Shown: positions 33,881 to 42,937, counted from the first letter of the stretch. The stretch: DNA of 64,000 nucleotides from Gillisia lutea (GCF_021568705.1 NZ_JAKGTH010000009.1:62001-126000); one strand, 5' to 3'. Numbers and translations are program-made. The notes: generated by a model not told the origin, from the sequence alone.

Positions 33881-34804
33881 TTAATTATTTGACTTTACTA
33901 AGTTGCGATACTGGTTTGGAGTGATTTTTTCCAATCGCTTGAACTGACGGTTAAAATAGCTTATATTGTTAAAGCCGGATTTAAAAGCGATGTCTGAAAA
34001 TTTGTTGGAAGTATTTTGAATAAGTCGTTTCGCAAATTTTATGCGTTCTGCATTAAGATAATCTATTGGAGATTCCCCTAAAGTATTTTTAAAGGTTTTA
34101 TAGAAGTTGGAAGTGCTCATGCAGGCCTTATTTGCCAGTTTATCGACACTTATATTTTCTGTAAGATGATCCCTCATATACTTCACAATAAATACCATCC
34201 GGTTATTATCGAAAAGGGTAGAGTTATCTACAAGCATTAATTTAGCTTTTGTTTGCAGAAGTCTTATAATAAGCTCCTTCACCATAAGGTCTACCAACAC
34301 ATCTTTGGCTTTATTACTGCTTAAAAAAGTCTGGAAAATACGGTCTAGCACAAACTGAACCTGTTCATTATTGTTTAAATGAATGGAAGTAATATCAAAA
34401 TTATGCGCGTCGTTTTCAAATTCTATTCGGGTGCTATCGTTAAAAAGTGCCACCGTTTCCCTGATCTTGTCCGGATCAATTCCTAAGGCCAGGCATTGTG
34501 TGGGGCGATCTATGGAAGCAATTGGAAAATCTATAATCATCTTTTCATTTGCAGGAAGCACTACAGATTCTCCCGGAAAAAACTCGAAAGGACTTTTATT
34601 CTTTAAGTGCATGATCTTTTTCCCGGAAAGCATGCTGGCAATTATAGGGAACCCAAACTGAAGATCTACTTTCTCTGTTGCTTTTTGAGTTTCAAAAACA
34701 TTCAATTCTGCATGCTCGGCGCTATAAATTGTCCTGTTCTCAATAAAAGTATCGAGTTTTCGGGTACTTTGGTATTTTAACAAGTTCCTATTCAAGTGCT
34801 GCAA
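33881..34804 (-). CDS. AraC-family regulator of the aldehyde dehydrogenase module
   Basis: 307 residues. The N-terminal half is of the AraC_N type (PIIASMLSGKKIMHLK, FEFFPGESVVLPANEKMIIDFP), the C-terminal half has helix-turn-helix pairs (ISVDKLANKACMSTSNFYKTFKN, FSDIAFKSGFNNISYFNRQFKR). The start codon appears to be TTG: no ATG precedes the conserved part and an in-frame TAA lies two codons above the first TTG (34802-34804). Two more TTG codons (34795, 34783) are alternatives. It is divergent from the aldehyde dehydrogenase it probably controls. Confidence 0.88.
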   Translation of the reverse strand: MQHLNRNLLKYQSTRKLDTFIENRTIYSAEHAELNVFETQKATEKVDLQFGFPIIASMLSGKKIMHLKNKSPFEFFPGESVVLPANEKMIIDFPIASIDRPTQCLALGIDPDKIRETVALFNDSTRIEFENDAHNFDITSIHLNNNEQVQFVLDRIFQTFLSSNKAKDVLVDLMVKELIIRLLQTKAKLMLVDNSTLFDNNRMVFIVKYMRDHLTENISVDKLANKACMSTSNFYKTFKNTLGESPIDYLNAERIKFAKRLIQNTSNKFSDIAFKSGFNNISYFNRQFKRLEKITPNQYRNLVKSNN

Positions 34805-34909
34805 GAATTATGTATTTGATAGAAATGTAATAGTAAAAAGTAGAAAAGTTCAATTTTTTATAGGTTTAAATATAGAGATTTATAATCGAAAAAATCAATA
34901 AATCGTATT

Positions 34910-36409
34910 ATGAATTACTCAAAACCAAGGTTTAAAGAAAAATATGGCAATTTTATAAATGGCAAATTTGTAGCTCCAGAAGATGGAGAGTACTTCGAAA
35001 ATCATTCTCCCATAGATAATAAAGTACTTGCAAAATATCCCCGTTCTAAAGAGAGCGATGTTAAAAAAGCCATTGCAGCTGCCAATAACGCGAAGGATGC
35101 ATGGGGAAAAACTTCTGCTGGAGAAAGAGCTTCCATTTTAATGAAAATTGCTGATGTTATTGAAGAAAATCTCAATGAATTTGCTCAAATGGAAACGGCT
35201 GATAATGGAAAGGCGATTCGTGAAACCGTGAATGCCGATGTGCCTTTGGCTGTAGATCATTTTAGATATTTCGCTTCTGTTATTAGAGCTGAAGAAGGCT
35301 CGGCTACAGAGTTGAACGAAAATACGGTCTCCTTAATCATTAGAGAACCATTAGGGGTAGTGGCACAAATTATTCCGTGGAACTTCCCGCTTTTAATGCT
35401 CGCCTGGAAAGTTGCCCCGGCCTTAGCTTCCGGAAATTGTATTGTATTAAAACCTGCTGAACAAACACCTGCTTCGGCAACATTTTTAGCAGAGAAAATT
35501 GCCGATCTTTTACCTCCGGGAGTTTTTAATGTAATTCATGGGTTCGGACCTGAAGCTGGAAAACCCTTAGCGTCAAGCGGGAATGTAGATAAAGTGGCAT
35601 TCACAGGGGAAACAACCACAGGGCAGTTAATTATGCAGTATGCTTCCAAAAATTTGAATCCTGTTACCATGGAATTAGGCGGAAAATCCCCTAACATTTT
35701 CTTTAATAGTATTATGGATGAGGATGATGACTTTTTAGATAAGTGTATTGAGGGGGCTGTGCTTTTTGCATTCAATCAAGGAGAAGTTTGTACAGCTCCT
35801 TCCAGGTTACTTATTCAAGAGGATATCTATGACGCTTTTATTGAAAAAGTGATCGCACGTACAAAAGCTATTAAAATGGGCGATCCTTTTGATATGAGTA
35901 CTATGATGGGCGCACAGGCATCTAACGATCAGTTTGAGAAGATACTCTCATATATCGATATAGGAAAAGAAGAAGGAGCGGAAGTCCTGGCCGGAGGAGC
36001 TGCTCAAAAGCTAGAGGGGGATCTGTCCAATGGTTTCTATGTGCAGCCAACTATCCTGAAAGGGCATAATAAAATGCGGGTATTTCAGGAAGAGATATTT
36101 GGCCCGGTAGTAGCAGTTTGTACCTTTAAAGACGAAGCCGAAGCTATCGAAATTGCCAATGATACACTCTATGGTTTGGGAGCCGGAGTCTGGACGCGAG
36201 ATGCCCATCAGTTATATCAAATTCCACGAGCCATTAAAGCGGGTAGGGTATGGGTAAACTGTTATCATGATTATCCTGCACATGCTCCTTTTGGAGGTTA
36301 TAAGAAATCTGGTTTCGGCCGTGAAAATCATTTAATGATGTTGAATCACTATCGCCAAACCAAGAACATGCTAATTTCTTACGATAAGAAGAAATTGGGA
36401 TTCTTTTAA
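34910..36409 (+). CDS. NAD(P)-dependent aldehyde dehydrogenase
   Basis: 499 residues. Motifs: [21 protein letters not shown] (nucleotide site), [14 protein letters not shown] (catalytic Glu) and [12 protein letters not shown] (catalytic Cys). It resembles the acetaldehyde/propionaldehyde group (ExaC/AldB-like, [26 protein letters not shown]). It is followed by DUF779 after 8 bases and is divergent from an AraC regulator, a module seen repeatedly in bacteria that oxidise alcohol- or lipid-derived aldehydes. Confidence 0.96.
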   Translation: MNYSKPRFKEKYGNFINGKFVAPEDGEYFENHSPIDNKVLAKYPRSKESDVKKAIAAANNAKDAWGKTSAGERASILMKIADVIEENLNEFAQMETADNGKAIRETVNADVPLAVDHFRYFASVIRAEEGSATELNENTVSLIIREPLGVVAQIIPWNFPLLMLAWKVAPALASGNCIVLKPAEQTPASATFLAEKIADLLPPGVFNVIHGFGPEAGKPLASSGNVDKVAFTGETTTGQLIMQYASKNLNPVTMELGGKSPNIFFNSIMDEDDDFLDKCIEGAVLFAFNQGEVCTAPSRLLIQEDIYDAFIEKVIARTKAIKMGDPFDMSTMMGAQASNDQFEKILSYIDIGKEEGAEVLAGGAAQKLEGDLSNGFYVQPTILKGHNKMRVFQEEIFGPVVAVCTFKDEAEAIEIANDTLYGLGAGVWTRDAHQLYQIPRAIKAGRVWVNCYHDYPAHAPFGGYKKSGFGRENHLMMLNHYRQTKNMLISYDKKKLGFF

Positions 36410-36417
36410 AAACAGCT

Positions 36418-36783
36418 ATGGAATTTAGTAGAGTTGCCATCACCAAAGAAGCGGCAGAAGTAGTAGAAAAATTAAAACAGCAACATGGAGAAGTGATCTT
36501 TCACCAAAGCGGTGGTTGTTGTGATGGTTCCTCTCCAATGCTATTGCCTAAAGAAGATTTCTATATTGATGATAATGATATTTATTTAGGGGAAGTTTCC
36601 AAGGTGCCTTTTTATATGAGTCATGACCAATTTGAATATTGGAAACATACGCATATTACAGTGGCGCTCACCGATGGAAGAGGAGCGAGTTTTTCACTAG
36701 AAATTCCGCTGGGTAAACGCTTCATTATCAAATCCAGATTATTGAACGAGGAGGAAATAGCTTATCTCAAAGAAAATGAATAA
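36418..36783 (+). CDS. DUF779 family protein
   Basis: 121 residues. It has GEVIFHQSGGCCDGSSPMLLP, the signature of DUF779, with two adjacent Cys residues. It is nearly always encoded next to an aldehyde dehydrogenase, here with an 8-base gap. Its biochemical role is not established; an accessory or redox function for the enzyme is a fair guess. Confidence 0.9.
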   Translation: MEFSRVAITKEAAEVVEKLKQQHGEVIFHQSGGCCDGSSPMLLPKEDFYIDDNDIYLGEVSKVPFYMSHDQFEYWKHTHITVALTDGRGASFSLEIPLGKRFIIKSRLLNEEEIAYLKENE

Positions 36784-36785
36784 TT

Positions 36786-36814
36786 AAAACTCCTGTAAAT
36801 TCTAGAGGGGTTTT
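36786..36814. terminator. Bidirectional terminator between DUF779 and DUF6122 genes
   Basis: AAAACTCCT/AGGGGTTTT stem (one GT pair) with an 11-base loop and T runs on both strands. Confidence 0.65.
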
Positions 36815-37197
36815 TAATTTTTAAAGAGTGCCATCCATTCGTAGATTTTGGATTGGATATAACAAGTTTCGCATTTAGAAAAAGTCCAGAGACAATCTAT
36901 TAAATCTGTGAACATATGAAAGAGCAGACCAATAAAAATAAGTTTAATAAGCTTATTTCTAATAACAATTGCCCCTATAATATATCCTAAAATGGCTATT
37001 TCTGAATGTAGTGGATGATAACCGATGCCGCAGCGGGTTGGATCAAACAGAGGGGTTGCAAAAATATGATCTATATCTACAGCCATGGTTGCAATTAGAA
37101 TTAACCATGCCTTTTTCCAGTGTTGCTTATCATAGAAATAGGCAATTAGTCCAATTGCAAGAAAGTGTAAACAGTAATGAACTGCAGTTTGTAACAT
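36814..37197 (-). CDS. DUF6122 family membrane protein
   Basis: 127 residues and about four membrane segments. Histidines and acids at conserved places (VHYCLHFLAIGLIAYFYDK, MAVDIDHIFATPLFDP, CGIGYHPLHSEIAI, HMFTDLIDCLWTF) suggest a membrane metal-binding fold related to YdjM-type metal-dependent hydrolases. DUF6122 is common in flavobacteria, function unknown. Confidence 0.85.
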   Translation of the reverse strand: MLQTAVHYCLHFLAIGLIAYFYDKQHWKKAWLILIATMAVDIDHIFATPLFDPTRCGIGYHPLHSEIAILGYIIGAIVIRNKLIKLIFIGLLFHMFTDLIDCLWTFSKCETCYIQSKIYEWMALFKN

Positions 37198-37220
37198 AAT
37201 TTTAAGTGCTCTATGTTACA

Positions 37221-37547
37221 TTATTTTTCCTGAAGTTGATCTTCCTCTTTCTCTGGCTGTAAAAGTTGTCTGAGTTTTCTATTCAAATGTACGTACCTAT
37301 ACGTTCCAACAGTGATGAATATGATACAGATGCCTAAAGATAAGTATCCTAACCATTCCACGTGTTCATATTCTTTTATTTGCAATAGTGCCAGACCTCC
37401 TAGAAAGGTATATAATGAAGATCTTATATAAGAAAGTAAGGTACGTTCGTTGGCTAGTTTGGTTCTTTCCAAAGCCAAATGCTCCCGGATCAATTTTTCA
37501 TCGATGATCCTTGATTTGAAAGGGTTTAGGAGTTTTACGCGTCTCAT
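37221..37547 (-). CDS. DUF202 family membrane protein
   Basis: 108 residues. REHLALERTKLANERTLLSYIRSSLYTFLGGLALLQ is the DUF202 signature, followed by a second membrane segment (WLGYLSLGICIIFITVGTY). The family is of unknown function and related to SPX/vacuolar transporter chaperone tails. A 23-base gap to the DUF6122 gene suggests an operon. Confidence 0.88.
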   Translation of the reverse strand: MRRVKLLNPFKSRIIDEKLIREHLALERTKLANERTLLSYIRSSLYTFLGGLALLQIKEYEHVEWLGYLSLGICIIFITVGTYRYVHLNRKLRQLLQPEKEEDQLQEK

Positions 37548-37765
37548 TAACTATAGTTCTTTTTTGTCTGAATGAATTTTAGGAATTTCAAATACTTATA
37601 GAGAATTCTTACTGTTACCTTATTTCATTTTCTTTTATAAAGTCCCAAGCACTTGGTAGCTCCAATCTCTTTTCGGAAATCATAGAAATTCATTTATTTG
37701 AAAGTTAAAGATAGTATTTCTTTTATTTTTAATGACTTACTTTAAATTTTGAAATCGAGAATTTT

Positions 37766-38287
37766 ATGGAAAATAAAAATCATGAAAAACTACCGGAAGT
37801 ATGGCTTAGAGGAAGTATTCCGGAAGTTCCGGCATTGTTGCAACCTGCTGCTCACGCTTTGCTACAGGCAAGAGAAGATGTTTACAAATACACCCAGGAT
37901 TTTCCTGACGTTTTTCTATGGCAAAATCCTGCTGGCAGGGCATCTGTGGGATTTCATCTTCAGCATCTAACGGGTGTTATAGACAGAATGCTCACCTATG
38001 CTTCCGCCAAACCCCTTTCTGAAAATCAGTTCAGTGCACTTAGAAGTGAAGGTGAACCAAATGAAAATATTCAAATGAGCCAGTTAGTTGCTGCCTTTAA
38101 TGCGAAAGTAAACGATGCGATCCGCTATTTAAAAAATACTTCAGAAAGCATACTTACCGAACCTCGAACTGTAGGTAGGAAACAATTGCCTTCCACGGTG
38201 ATCGGGCTGCTTTTTCATGCAGCAGAGCACAGTCAAAGGCATGTAGGGCAGCTGCTAGTTACAATAAGTGTATTAAAGCAGAAATAA
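37766..38287 (+). CDS. DinB-like superfamily protein
   Basis: 173 residues, four-helix bundle of the DinB/YfiT type. GFHLQHLTGVIDRMLTYA holds the first metal His, and LFHAAEHSQRHVGQL holds the HxxxH pair. Such proteins bind Ni, Zn or Fe and often conjugate thiols to substrates. No specific role can be assigned. It is unrelated to DinB polymerase. Confidence 0.87.
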   Translation: MENKNHEKLPEVWLRGSIPEVPALLQPAAHALLQAREDVYKYTQDFPDVFLWQNPAGRASVGFHLQHLTGVIDRMLTYASAKPLSENQFSALRSEGEPNENIQMSQLVAAFNAKVNDAIRYLKNTSESILTEPRTVGRKQLPSTVIGLLFHAAEHSQRHVGQLLVTISVLKQK

Positions 38288-38292
38288 ACTCA

Positions 38293-38739
38293 TTATTCAG
38301 CAATTGGAATAGCTAATAAAGGAATATTTCCTTTCTTCAGTAGTTCTAAAGAAACACTTTCGTTCAATAAATTATGCAAGAAGCTATGTTTATGTGTACC
38401 TACTATTAACAGGTCTGCATTAAGTTTTTCAGCTTCATTTATAACAGTTTGCACTGTAGAACCTTGAATAAGTAAAGCCTCCGATTCAATACTGTCATCA
38501 ATAAAGGTTTTACAAAAACTTTGAAGTTTACGATGTTCCTCCCGCAATTCACTGGCTTTAAAATCCCGGATGTATTGAGGTCCGGGTTCGTACCCTACAA
38601 AGTCGGGATCAGGATCTGCCACGTGTACTACCCATATTTTAGCATCGAATTTTGCAGCTAGGCTTTCAGCATAGCCTAATAGGTCTCCAATAGCATCATT
38701 GAAGTCTATTGCTACTAATATGTTTTTTAGATCTTTCAT
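38293..38739 (-). CDS. Universal stress protein (UspA fold)
   Basis: 148 residues with ILVAIDFNDAIGDLLGYAESLA at the start and LLIVGTHKHSFLHNLLNESVSLELL near the end, the place of the nucleotide-binding GxxGxxxxxxxxxGS motif, only partly kept here. Its stop is six bases from that of the convergent DinB-like gene. It is downstream of the ghrA-like gene on the same strand. Confidence 0.9.
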   Translation of the reverse strand: MKDLKNILVAIDFNDAIGDLLGYAESLAAKFDAKIWVVHVADPDPDFVGYEPGPQYIRDFKASELREEHRKLQSFCKTFIDDSIESEALLIQGSTVQTVINEAEKLNADLLIVGTHKHSFLHNLLNESVSLELLKKGNIPLLAIPIAE

Positions 38740-38758
38740 ATGTTCTGCATTTAGTTAA

Positions 38759-39679
38759 TTAATAGCCTTTTGCTCTTTCAACTTTATTTAGAAGTGGTTC
38801 ATCTTCGGTCATTCTTTCATAATTCTGTGCCACCTGTGCCGCTGCCGACTTAGGATTGGTAATGCTGGCTATATGTGGGGTGATCTTTATTTTAGGATGT
38901 TTCCAAAAGGCATGTTCCTGAGGAAGAGGTTCTGTTCTAAAAACATCGAGACTCGCTCCCGATAAATGTTCGTTATCTAACATTTCTAGCAAATCATGCT
39001 CTACCAAATGTTGACCTCTGGCCACATTTATAACATAAGCTCCCTGAGGTAGTTTTTCGAAAAGCTCTTTATTCAAAATATTCTCCGTTTCTTGTGTAAG
39101 AGGTAAAAGACATATCAGGACGGAAGTGTTGTTTAGAAATTGCTCTTGTTGTTTCTTTCCATGATAGGTTGTAATATTATTTACTTCTACAGGGGTTCTG
39201 GACCAGCCCGATACTTGAAAATTATTGTTTACAAGAGTTTGAGCTACGGCTTTTCCCAATACACCCATCCCCATAATTCCAACTGAAACTTCTTCTGGTC
39301 TTTTGTAATAGAATGGTTCCCAATTAATATTATTAAAGTGCTGAGAAAGATCTCTAATATGATCGAGTACCAAAGCCATAACAAAAGTGCTCATATCTCT
39401 GGTAAGTTGTTCGTCAACTATTCTGGTTATTGCAATGTTATCAGGGATTTCGGGATCACTGGTTATATGATCTACCCCTGCACCCATTGAAGCTATAACT
39501 TTTAAATTTGGGTAATTCCTGAATATTCCACGGGGATGTTTCCAGCTAACCACATATTCCACTTCTTCCTTATCATGTTCTTCCGGATAAATATAAATGT
39601 TCATTCCCGGATGATTGTTTTTTAATTCTTTAACCCATTCTTCCGGATTCTTCCCGGGACATATAACTAAAACTGACAT
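38759..39679 (-). CDS. Glyoxylate/hydroxypyruvate reductase, D-2-hydroxyacid dehydrogenase family
   Basis: 306 residues, GhrA-like. NAD(P) loop GIMGMGVLGKAVAQTL with a following Arg that suggests NADPH, the substrate Arg in NVARGQHLVEHDLL, and the catalytic Glu and His in RTEPLPQEHAFW and ITPHIAS. It reduces glyoxylate or hydroxypyruvate. It follows the acyl-CoA dehydrogenase gene by 24 bases. Confidence 0.93.
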   Translation of the reverse strand: MSVLVICPGKNPEEWVKELKNNHPGMNIYIYPEEHDKEEVEYVVSWKHPRGIFRNYPNLKVIASMGAGVDHITSDPEIPDNIAITRIVDEQLTRDMSTFVMALVLDHIRDLSQHFNNINWEPFYYKRPEEVSVGIMGMGVLGKAVAQTLVNNNFQVSGWSRTPVEVNNITTYHGKKQQEQFLNNTSVLICLLPLTQETENILNKELFEKLPQGAYVINVARGQHLVEHDLLEMLDNEHLSGASLDVFRTEPLPQEHAFWKHPKIKITPHIASITNPKSAAAQVAQNYERMTEDEPLLNKVERAKGY

Positions 39680-39703
39680 TCTTTAATTTTTAATATTTAT
39701 TGA

Positions 39704-41068
39704 TTAGTTCACAAAAGCACTGTACCCTGTAATGGCTCTCCCTACTATAAGTGAATTTATTTCTTTTGTTCCTTCATAACTATAAATGGCTTCTGCATCA
39801 GCAACAAACCTGGCAACATCATGCTCAAGGAGAATACCATTTCCACCAAGCACCTCTCTTGCTCTGCTTACCACATCTCTGGTGCGCATACTGCAATATA
39901 CTTTTGCTAATGATGCATGTTCATCGGTTAATAATCCTTGATCTTGTAATTCCGACAGTCTGTACACCATAGTTTGCATAGCTGTTAAATTAGAAAGCAT
40001 TTCCACCAAATGATTCTGAACTAGCTGGTAAGAAGCAATGGGTCTGCCAAACTGTTCTCGTTTTTTGGTGTATTTCAAAGCGCTTTCATAGGCGCCCCTT
40101 GCACATCCCACGGCTTGCCATGCAACTCCGGCTCGCGTCATTTGTAAAACTTTGGCAGTGTCTTTAAAAGAATCGGCATACTTTAACCGGTCGCTCTCGG
40201 GAATCTTACAATCCGTTAGTGTTATTAAGGCATTTTGTACAATACGTAACGCCATTTTATCCTCTATTTTTTCGGCTTTAAACCCAGGATTATCTTTTCT
40301 AACTATAAATCCTTTCACTTGGTTTGAATCTTCATCTCTTGCCCAGATGATAATGATATCCGCAAAAGTGGCGTTTCCTATCCATTTTTTCTGTCCGTTC
40401 AAAACCCAGTTTTCTCCATCAAATTTGCAGGTGGTTTCCATTCCGCCAGCAACTCCGGAACCTACATTCGGCTCGGTAAGTCCGAAGGCTCCAATCTTCT
40501 CCAACTTTTGCATTTGTGGCAACCATTCTTCTTTTTGGGCTTCACTTCCACATAAATAAATGGATCCCATTGCCAGCCCACTATGTACGCCAAAAAAAGT
40601 GGAGATAGAAACATCTACCCTTGCCATTTCTTGTGCAATAACTCCTTCCATTAAAAAGGGGAGATTAGGGCAGCCGTAGCCTTCGTAAGGAATTCCGGTG
40701 ATATTCAGGCTTTTGAATTTCTCTATAATCTCAAATGGAAAAGCAGCTCTGTTCCAATGATCGTTTACTAACGGTTTTACCTCATCTTCCATGAAGTTGC
40801 GCACCTTTAGTTGTAAGTCTCGTTGTTCTTTGGTAAGTTTTAGATCAAGATTGTAGAAATCTCCGTCTATAGGTGGTAGATCATGTTGCCCTTTTCTTCT
40901 CTTAGTCTTTAACATTTTCATCAAACCCTTGAGCTGATGTTCATCTAAATTACCCAATGTTTTCATGGCATCGCCTAAATCAATCTGTTTATTGATCTTG
41001 GCAAGTTGATCCATGTCTATCGATTTCAATAGATTAATGGTGTTTTTTACTTTTCCGAAAATAGACAT
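39704..41068 (-). CDS. Acyl-CoA dehydrogenase (glutaryl-CoA dehydrogenase-like)
   Basis: 454 residues, longer than typical because of about 60 extra residues at the start (LKSIDMDQLAKINKQIDLGD, LKGLMKMLKTKRRKGQHD). Core motifs: FGLTEPNVGSGVAGGMETT, GQKKWIGNATFADIIIIWA, RGAYESALKYTKKREQFGRPIASYQLVQ and the catalytic Glu in IYSYEGTKEIN. SIYSYEGT and the length point to the glutaryl-CoA branch. Electrons probably go to EtfAB. It is the head of an operon with ghrA-like and usp genes. Confidence 0.92.
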   Translation of the reverse strand: MSIFGKVKNTINLLKSIDMDQLAKINKQIDLGDAMKTLGNLDEHQLKGLMKMLKTKRRKGQHDLPPIDGDFYNLDLKLTKEQRDLQLKVRNFMEDEVKPLVNDHWNRAAFPFEIIEKFKSLNITGIPYEGYGCPNLPFLMEGVIAQEMARVDVSISTFFGVHSGLAMGSIYLCGSEAQKEEWLPQMQKLEKIGAFGLTEPNVGSGVAGGMETTCKFDGENWVLNGQKKWIGNATFADIIIIWARDEDSNQVKGFIVRKDNPGFKAEKIEDKMALRIVQNALITLTDCKIPESDRLKYADSFKDTAKVLQMTRAGVAWQAVGCARGAYESALKYTKKREQFGRPIASYQLVQNHLVEMLSNLTAMQTMVYRLSELQDQGLLTDEHASLAKVYCSMRTRDVVSRAREVLGGNGILLEHDVARFVADAEAIYSYEGTKEINSLIVGRAITGYSAFVN

Positions 41069-41144
41069 GTGAAGAGGTTTTGATTCAACCTAAAATTAGG
41101 TATTTAAAACATGCCCTGTTGTTAAAGCTTTCCGAAGAAAAGAC

Positions 41145-41172
41145 AAAAAAAAGACCGCCTAAGGGCGATCTC
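41145..41172 (-). terminator. Intrinsic terminator of metK
   Basis: On the minus strand GATCGCC-CTTA-GGCGGTC is followed by eight Ts. Confidence 0.85.
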
Positions 41173-41198
41173 TCTATAAACGATATGTATCCAGATAT

Positions 41199-42455
41199 TT
41201 AGAGTCCGAACGCTTCTTTTACTTTATCTACATAATCTAGTTTCTCCCAAGTGAAAAGTTCTACTTTTTTGGAGATCTTCCCGGAATACGGACTTTCAAA
41301 AATTTTGGTTACCGTTCTTGGCTCTTTTCCCATATGTCCATACGCTGCAGTTTCACGATATATAGGATTGCGTAATTTCAATCTGTCTTCAATAGCCGAA
41401 GGACGCATATCAAATATCTCTGCTACTTTCTGAGCGATCTCTCCATTGCTTAGTTTTACGTTCTTACTTCCGTAGGTGTCAACAAAGATAGAAGTAGGTT
41501 TAACTACCCCAATGGCATAAGAAACCTGTACCAAAACCTCATCTGCAACTCCTGCTGCAACTAAGTTCTTGGCAATATGTCTCGCCGCATAGGCTGCAGA
41601 ACGGTCTACTTTACTAGGATCTTTTCCTGAAAAAGCCCCTCCACCATGCGCGCCTTTTCCACCATAGGTATCTACAATAATCTTTCTACCTGTAAGCCCG
41701 GCATCTCCATGTGGACCGCCAATTACGAATTTCCCGGTCGGATTTATATGATAAGTGATTTCATCATCAAATAATTCCTGAACATATTCGGGAAGTTGCG
41801 CTTTTACACGTGGTATCAAGATCTCGACCATATCTTTCTTGATCTTGTCCAGCATCTTAGTGTCATCCTCATCGAAATCGTCATGCTGTGTAGAAATTAC
41901 AATGGCAACAATGCGCTGAGGTACATTTTCGTCGCTATACTCTATGGTTACCTGACTTTTAGAATCGGGTCTTAAGTATTCAATATCTTTTAATTCTCTT
42001 CTAAGTTTAGCTAGTTCAATAAGGATCTTATGTGAGATATCTAATGCCAGAGGCATGTAATTCTCGGTTTCCTTTGTTGCATAGCCAAACATCATTCCCT
42101 GATCCCCGGCGCCTTGCTCTTCCTTATTACCACGGTCTACACCTTGATTAATGTCTTGAGACTGTTCGTGGATTAATGAGATCACTCCGCAGGAATCTCC
42201 ACTAAATTTATAGGCACCTTTGGTATATCCAATGTCATTTATAACCTCGCGGGCAATATTTTGAACATCCAAATAGGTGTTACTGCGTACTTCCCCAGCA
42301 AGAACCACTTGTCCGGTAGTCACTAAAGTTTCACAAGCCACTTTTGAATTTTCATCAAATGCTAAAAAGTTATCTAATAAGGCGTCGCTAATTTGATCTG
42401 CAACTTTATCTGGGTGTCCTTCAGAAACACTTTCTGAAGTAAATAAATAAGCCAT
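41199..42455 (-). CDS. metK: S-adenosylmethionine synthetase
   Basis: 418 residues, normal size. It makes SAM from methionine and ATP. Motifs: SVSEGHPDKVADQISDALLD, GAGDQGMMFGYA, FVIGGPHGDAGLTGRKIIVDTYGG, GGGAFSGKDPSKVDRSAAYAAR. A SAM-II-like aptamer lies in the leader (42515-42562), so product feedback is likely. It opens the sulfur/methionine island and is divergent from metY. Confidence 0.98.
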   Translation of the reverse strand: MAYLFTSESVSEGHPDKVADQISDALLDNFLAFDENSKVACETLVTTGQVVLAGEVRSNTYLDVQNIAREVINDIGYTKGAYKFSGDSCGVISLIHEQSQDINQGVDRGNKEEQGAGDQGMMFGYATKETENYMPLALDISHKILIELAKLRRELKDIEYLRPDSKSQVTIEYSDENVPQRIVAIVISTQHDDFDEDDTKMLDKIKKDMVEILIPRVKAQLPEYVQELFDDEITYHINPTGKFVIGGPHGDAGLTGRKIIVDTYGGKGAHGGGAFSGKDPSKVDRSAAYAARHIAKNLVAAGVADEVLVQVSYAIGVVKPTSIFVDTYGSKNVKLSNGEIAQKVAEIFDMRPSAIEDRLKLRNPIYRETAAYGHMGKEPRTVTKIFESPYSGKISKKVELFTWEKLDYVDKVKEAFGL

Positions 42456-42514
42456 TTTCGAAATTTAAATTAATAGTACGAGAACTATTTGACGTGAGAG
42501 GCTAGAGGAGTTTA

Positions 42515-42562
42515 CACTGCTTTAGCATTTTATAAGGGTTGCAATCAGTCAAATCATTCCCT
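42515..42562 (-). ncRNA. SAM-II-like riboswitch aptamer in the metK leader
   Basis: On the minus strand the order is AGGG, GATTTGACTGATTGCA, ACCCT, TATAAAATGCTAAAG, CAGTG. This follows the SAM-II consensus: a loop with GAUUU and AUUGCA inside stem P1, then AUAAA and GCUAAA. P1 would pair AGGG with CCCT, with two bulged As. ACUG of the loop can pair with CAGU at the end to form the pseudoknot. A -7 box (minus TACATTTG, 42577-42584) sets the transcript start about 11 bases before the aptamer. The start codon is 60 bases further on; no terminator is seen, so control may be translational. Class is assigned by eye. Confidence 0.75.
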
Positions 42563-42576
42563 GTAATAATCAGGGG

Positions 42577-42584
42577 CAAATGTA
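42577..42584 (-). promoter_or_regulatory. -7 box of the metK promoter
   Basis: The minus strand reads TACATTTG, an exact TAnnTTTG match, directly upstream of the aptamer. The -33 element is weak. Confidence 0.5.
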
Positions 42585-42633
42585 TGAATTTTGATTAAAT
42601 TCCATACTTCTTTAACGTCATTTTAAAATCTGT

Positions 42634-42709
42634 TGGGCACTCCGCATCGCAAAAAGCTCGCGGCAGGCTCTCGCGACTCGCTTTTTAGCTCTAGAAATGT
42701 GAGCTAAAA
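42634..42709. repeat. GC-rich double-hairpin element of unknown nature
   Basis: The bases 42651-42686 form a stem from AAAAAGC and TCGCG with CGCGA and GCTTTTT. The bases 42683-42709 form a second perfect 9-base stem TTTTAGCTC/GAGCTAAAA. The two share four Ts, so they exclude each other. The local base composition is far more GC-rich than its surroundings. It lies between the metK and metY promoters. It could be a small dispersed repeat or the decayed end of a lost gene. Confidence 0.4.
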
Positions 42710-42795
42710 GAGCTTAAACACTCGCTCCATCCTTAGTGCTTTGACAACAAAATAGTAGGCATTTAAACATTTTTTCAATAAAAGTTGTGAAAACA

Positions 42796-42828
42796 TTTGG
42801 ATACTAAGTTTTTCTGTCGTTAAATTTG
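42796..42828 (+). promoter_or_regulatory. Promoter of the metY operon
   Basis: TTTG at 42796-42799, 21-base spacer and TAAATTTG at 42821-42828. Transcription would start near 42832, about 16 bases before the first leader ORF. Confidence 0.65.
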
Positions 42829-42847
42829 TGAAATACAAAACAAGAAA

Positions 42848-42916
42848 ATGAATCAAGTAATGTGCAATATGTGTATGATGATGTGGGGAAAACCTGCAGC
42901 GGACGCTATTGCATAA
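42848..42916 (+). CDS. Leader peptide 1 of the metY operon, Met/Cys-rich (22 aa)
   Basis: A 22-codon ORF that begins about 16 bases after the predicted transcription start. Residues 1-12 read MNQVMCNMCMMM and the tail WGKPAADAIA. Seven of the first twelve codons are ATG or TGT/TGC in one run, far beyond chance. The GC-rich codons 17-19 (42896-42902, GCAGCGG) are perfectly complementary to bases 42942-42948 of the terminator that follows. A ribosome stalled in the Met/Cys run for lack of charged tRNA would leave GCAGCGG free to pair there and block the terminator. A ribosome reaching the stop would cover it. This is the classic layout of amino acid attenuators. No protein function is expected beyond translation itself. 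Confidence 0.8.
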   Translation: MNQVMCNMCMMMWGKPAADAIA

Positions 42917-42937
42917 CACTTAACTTATAAGATTTGC

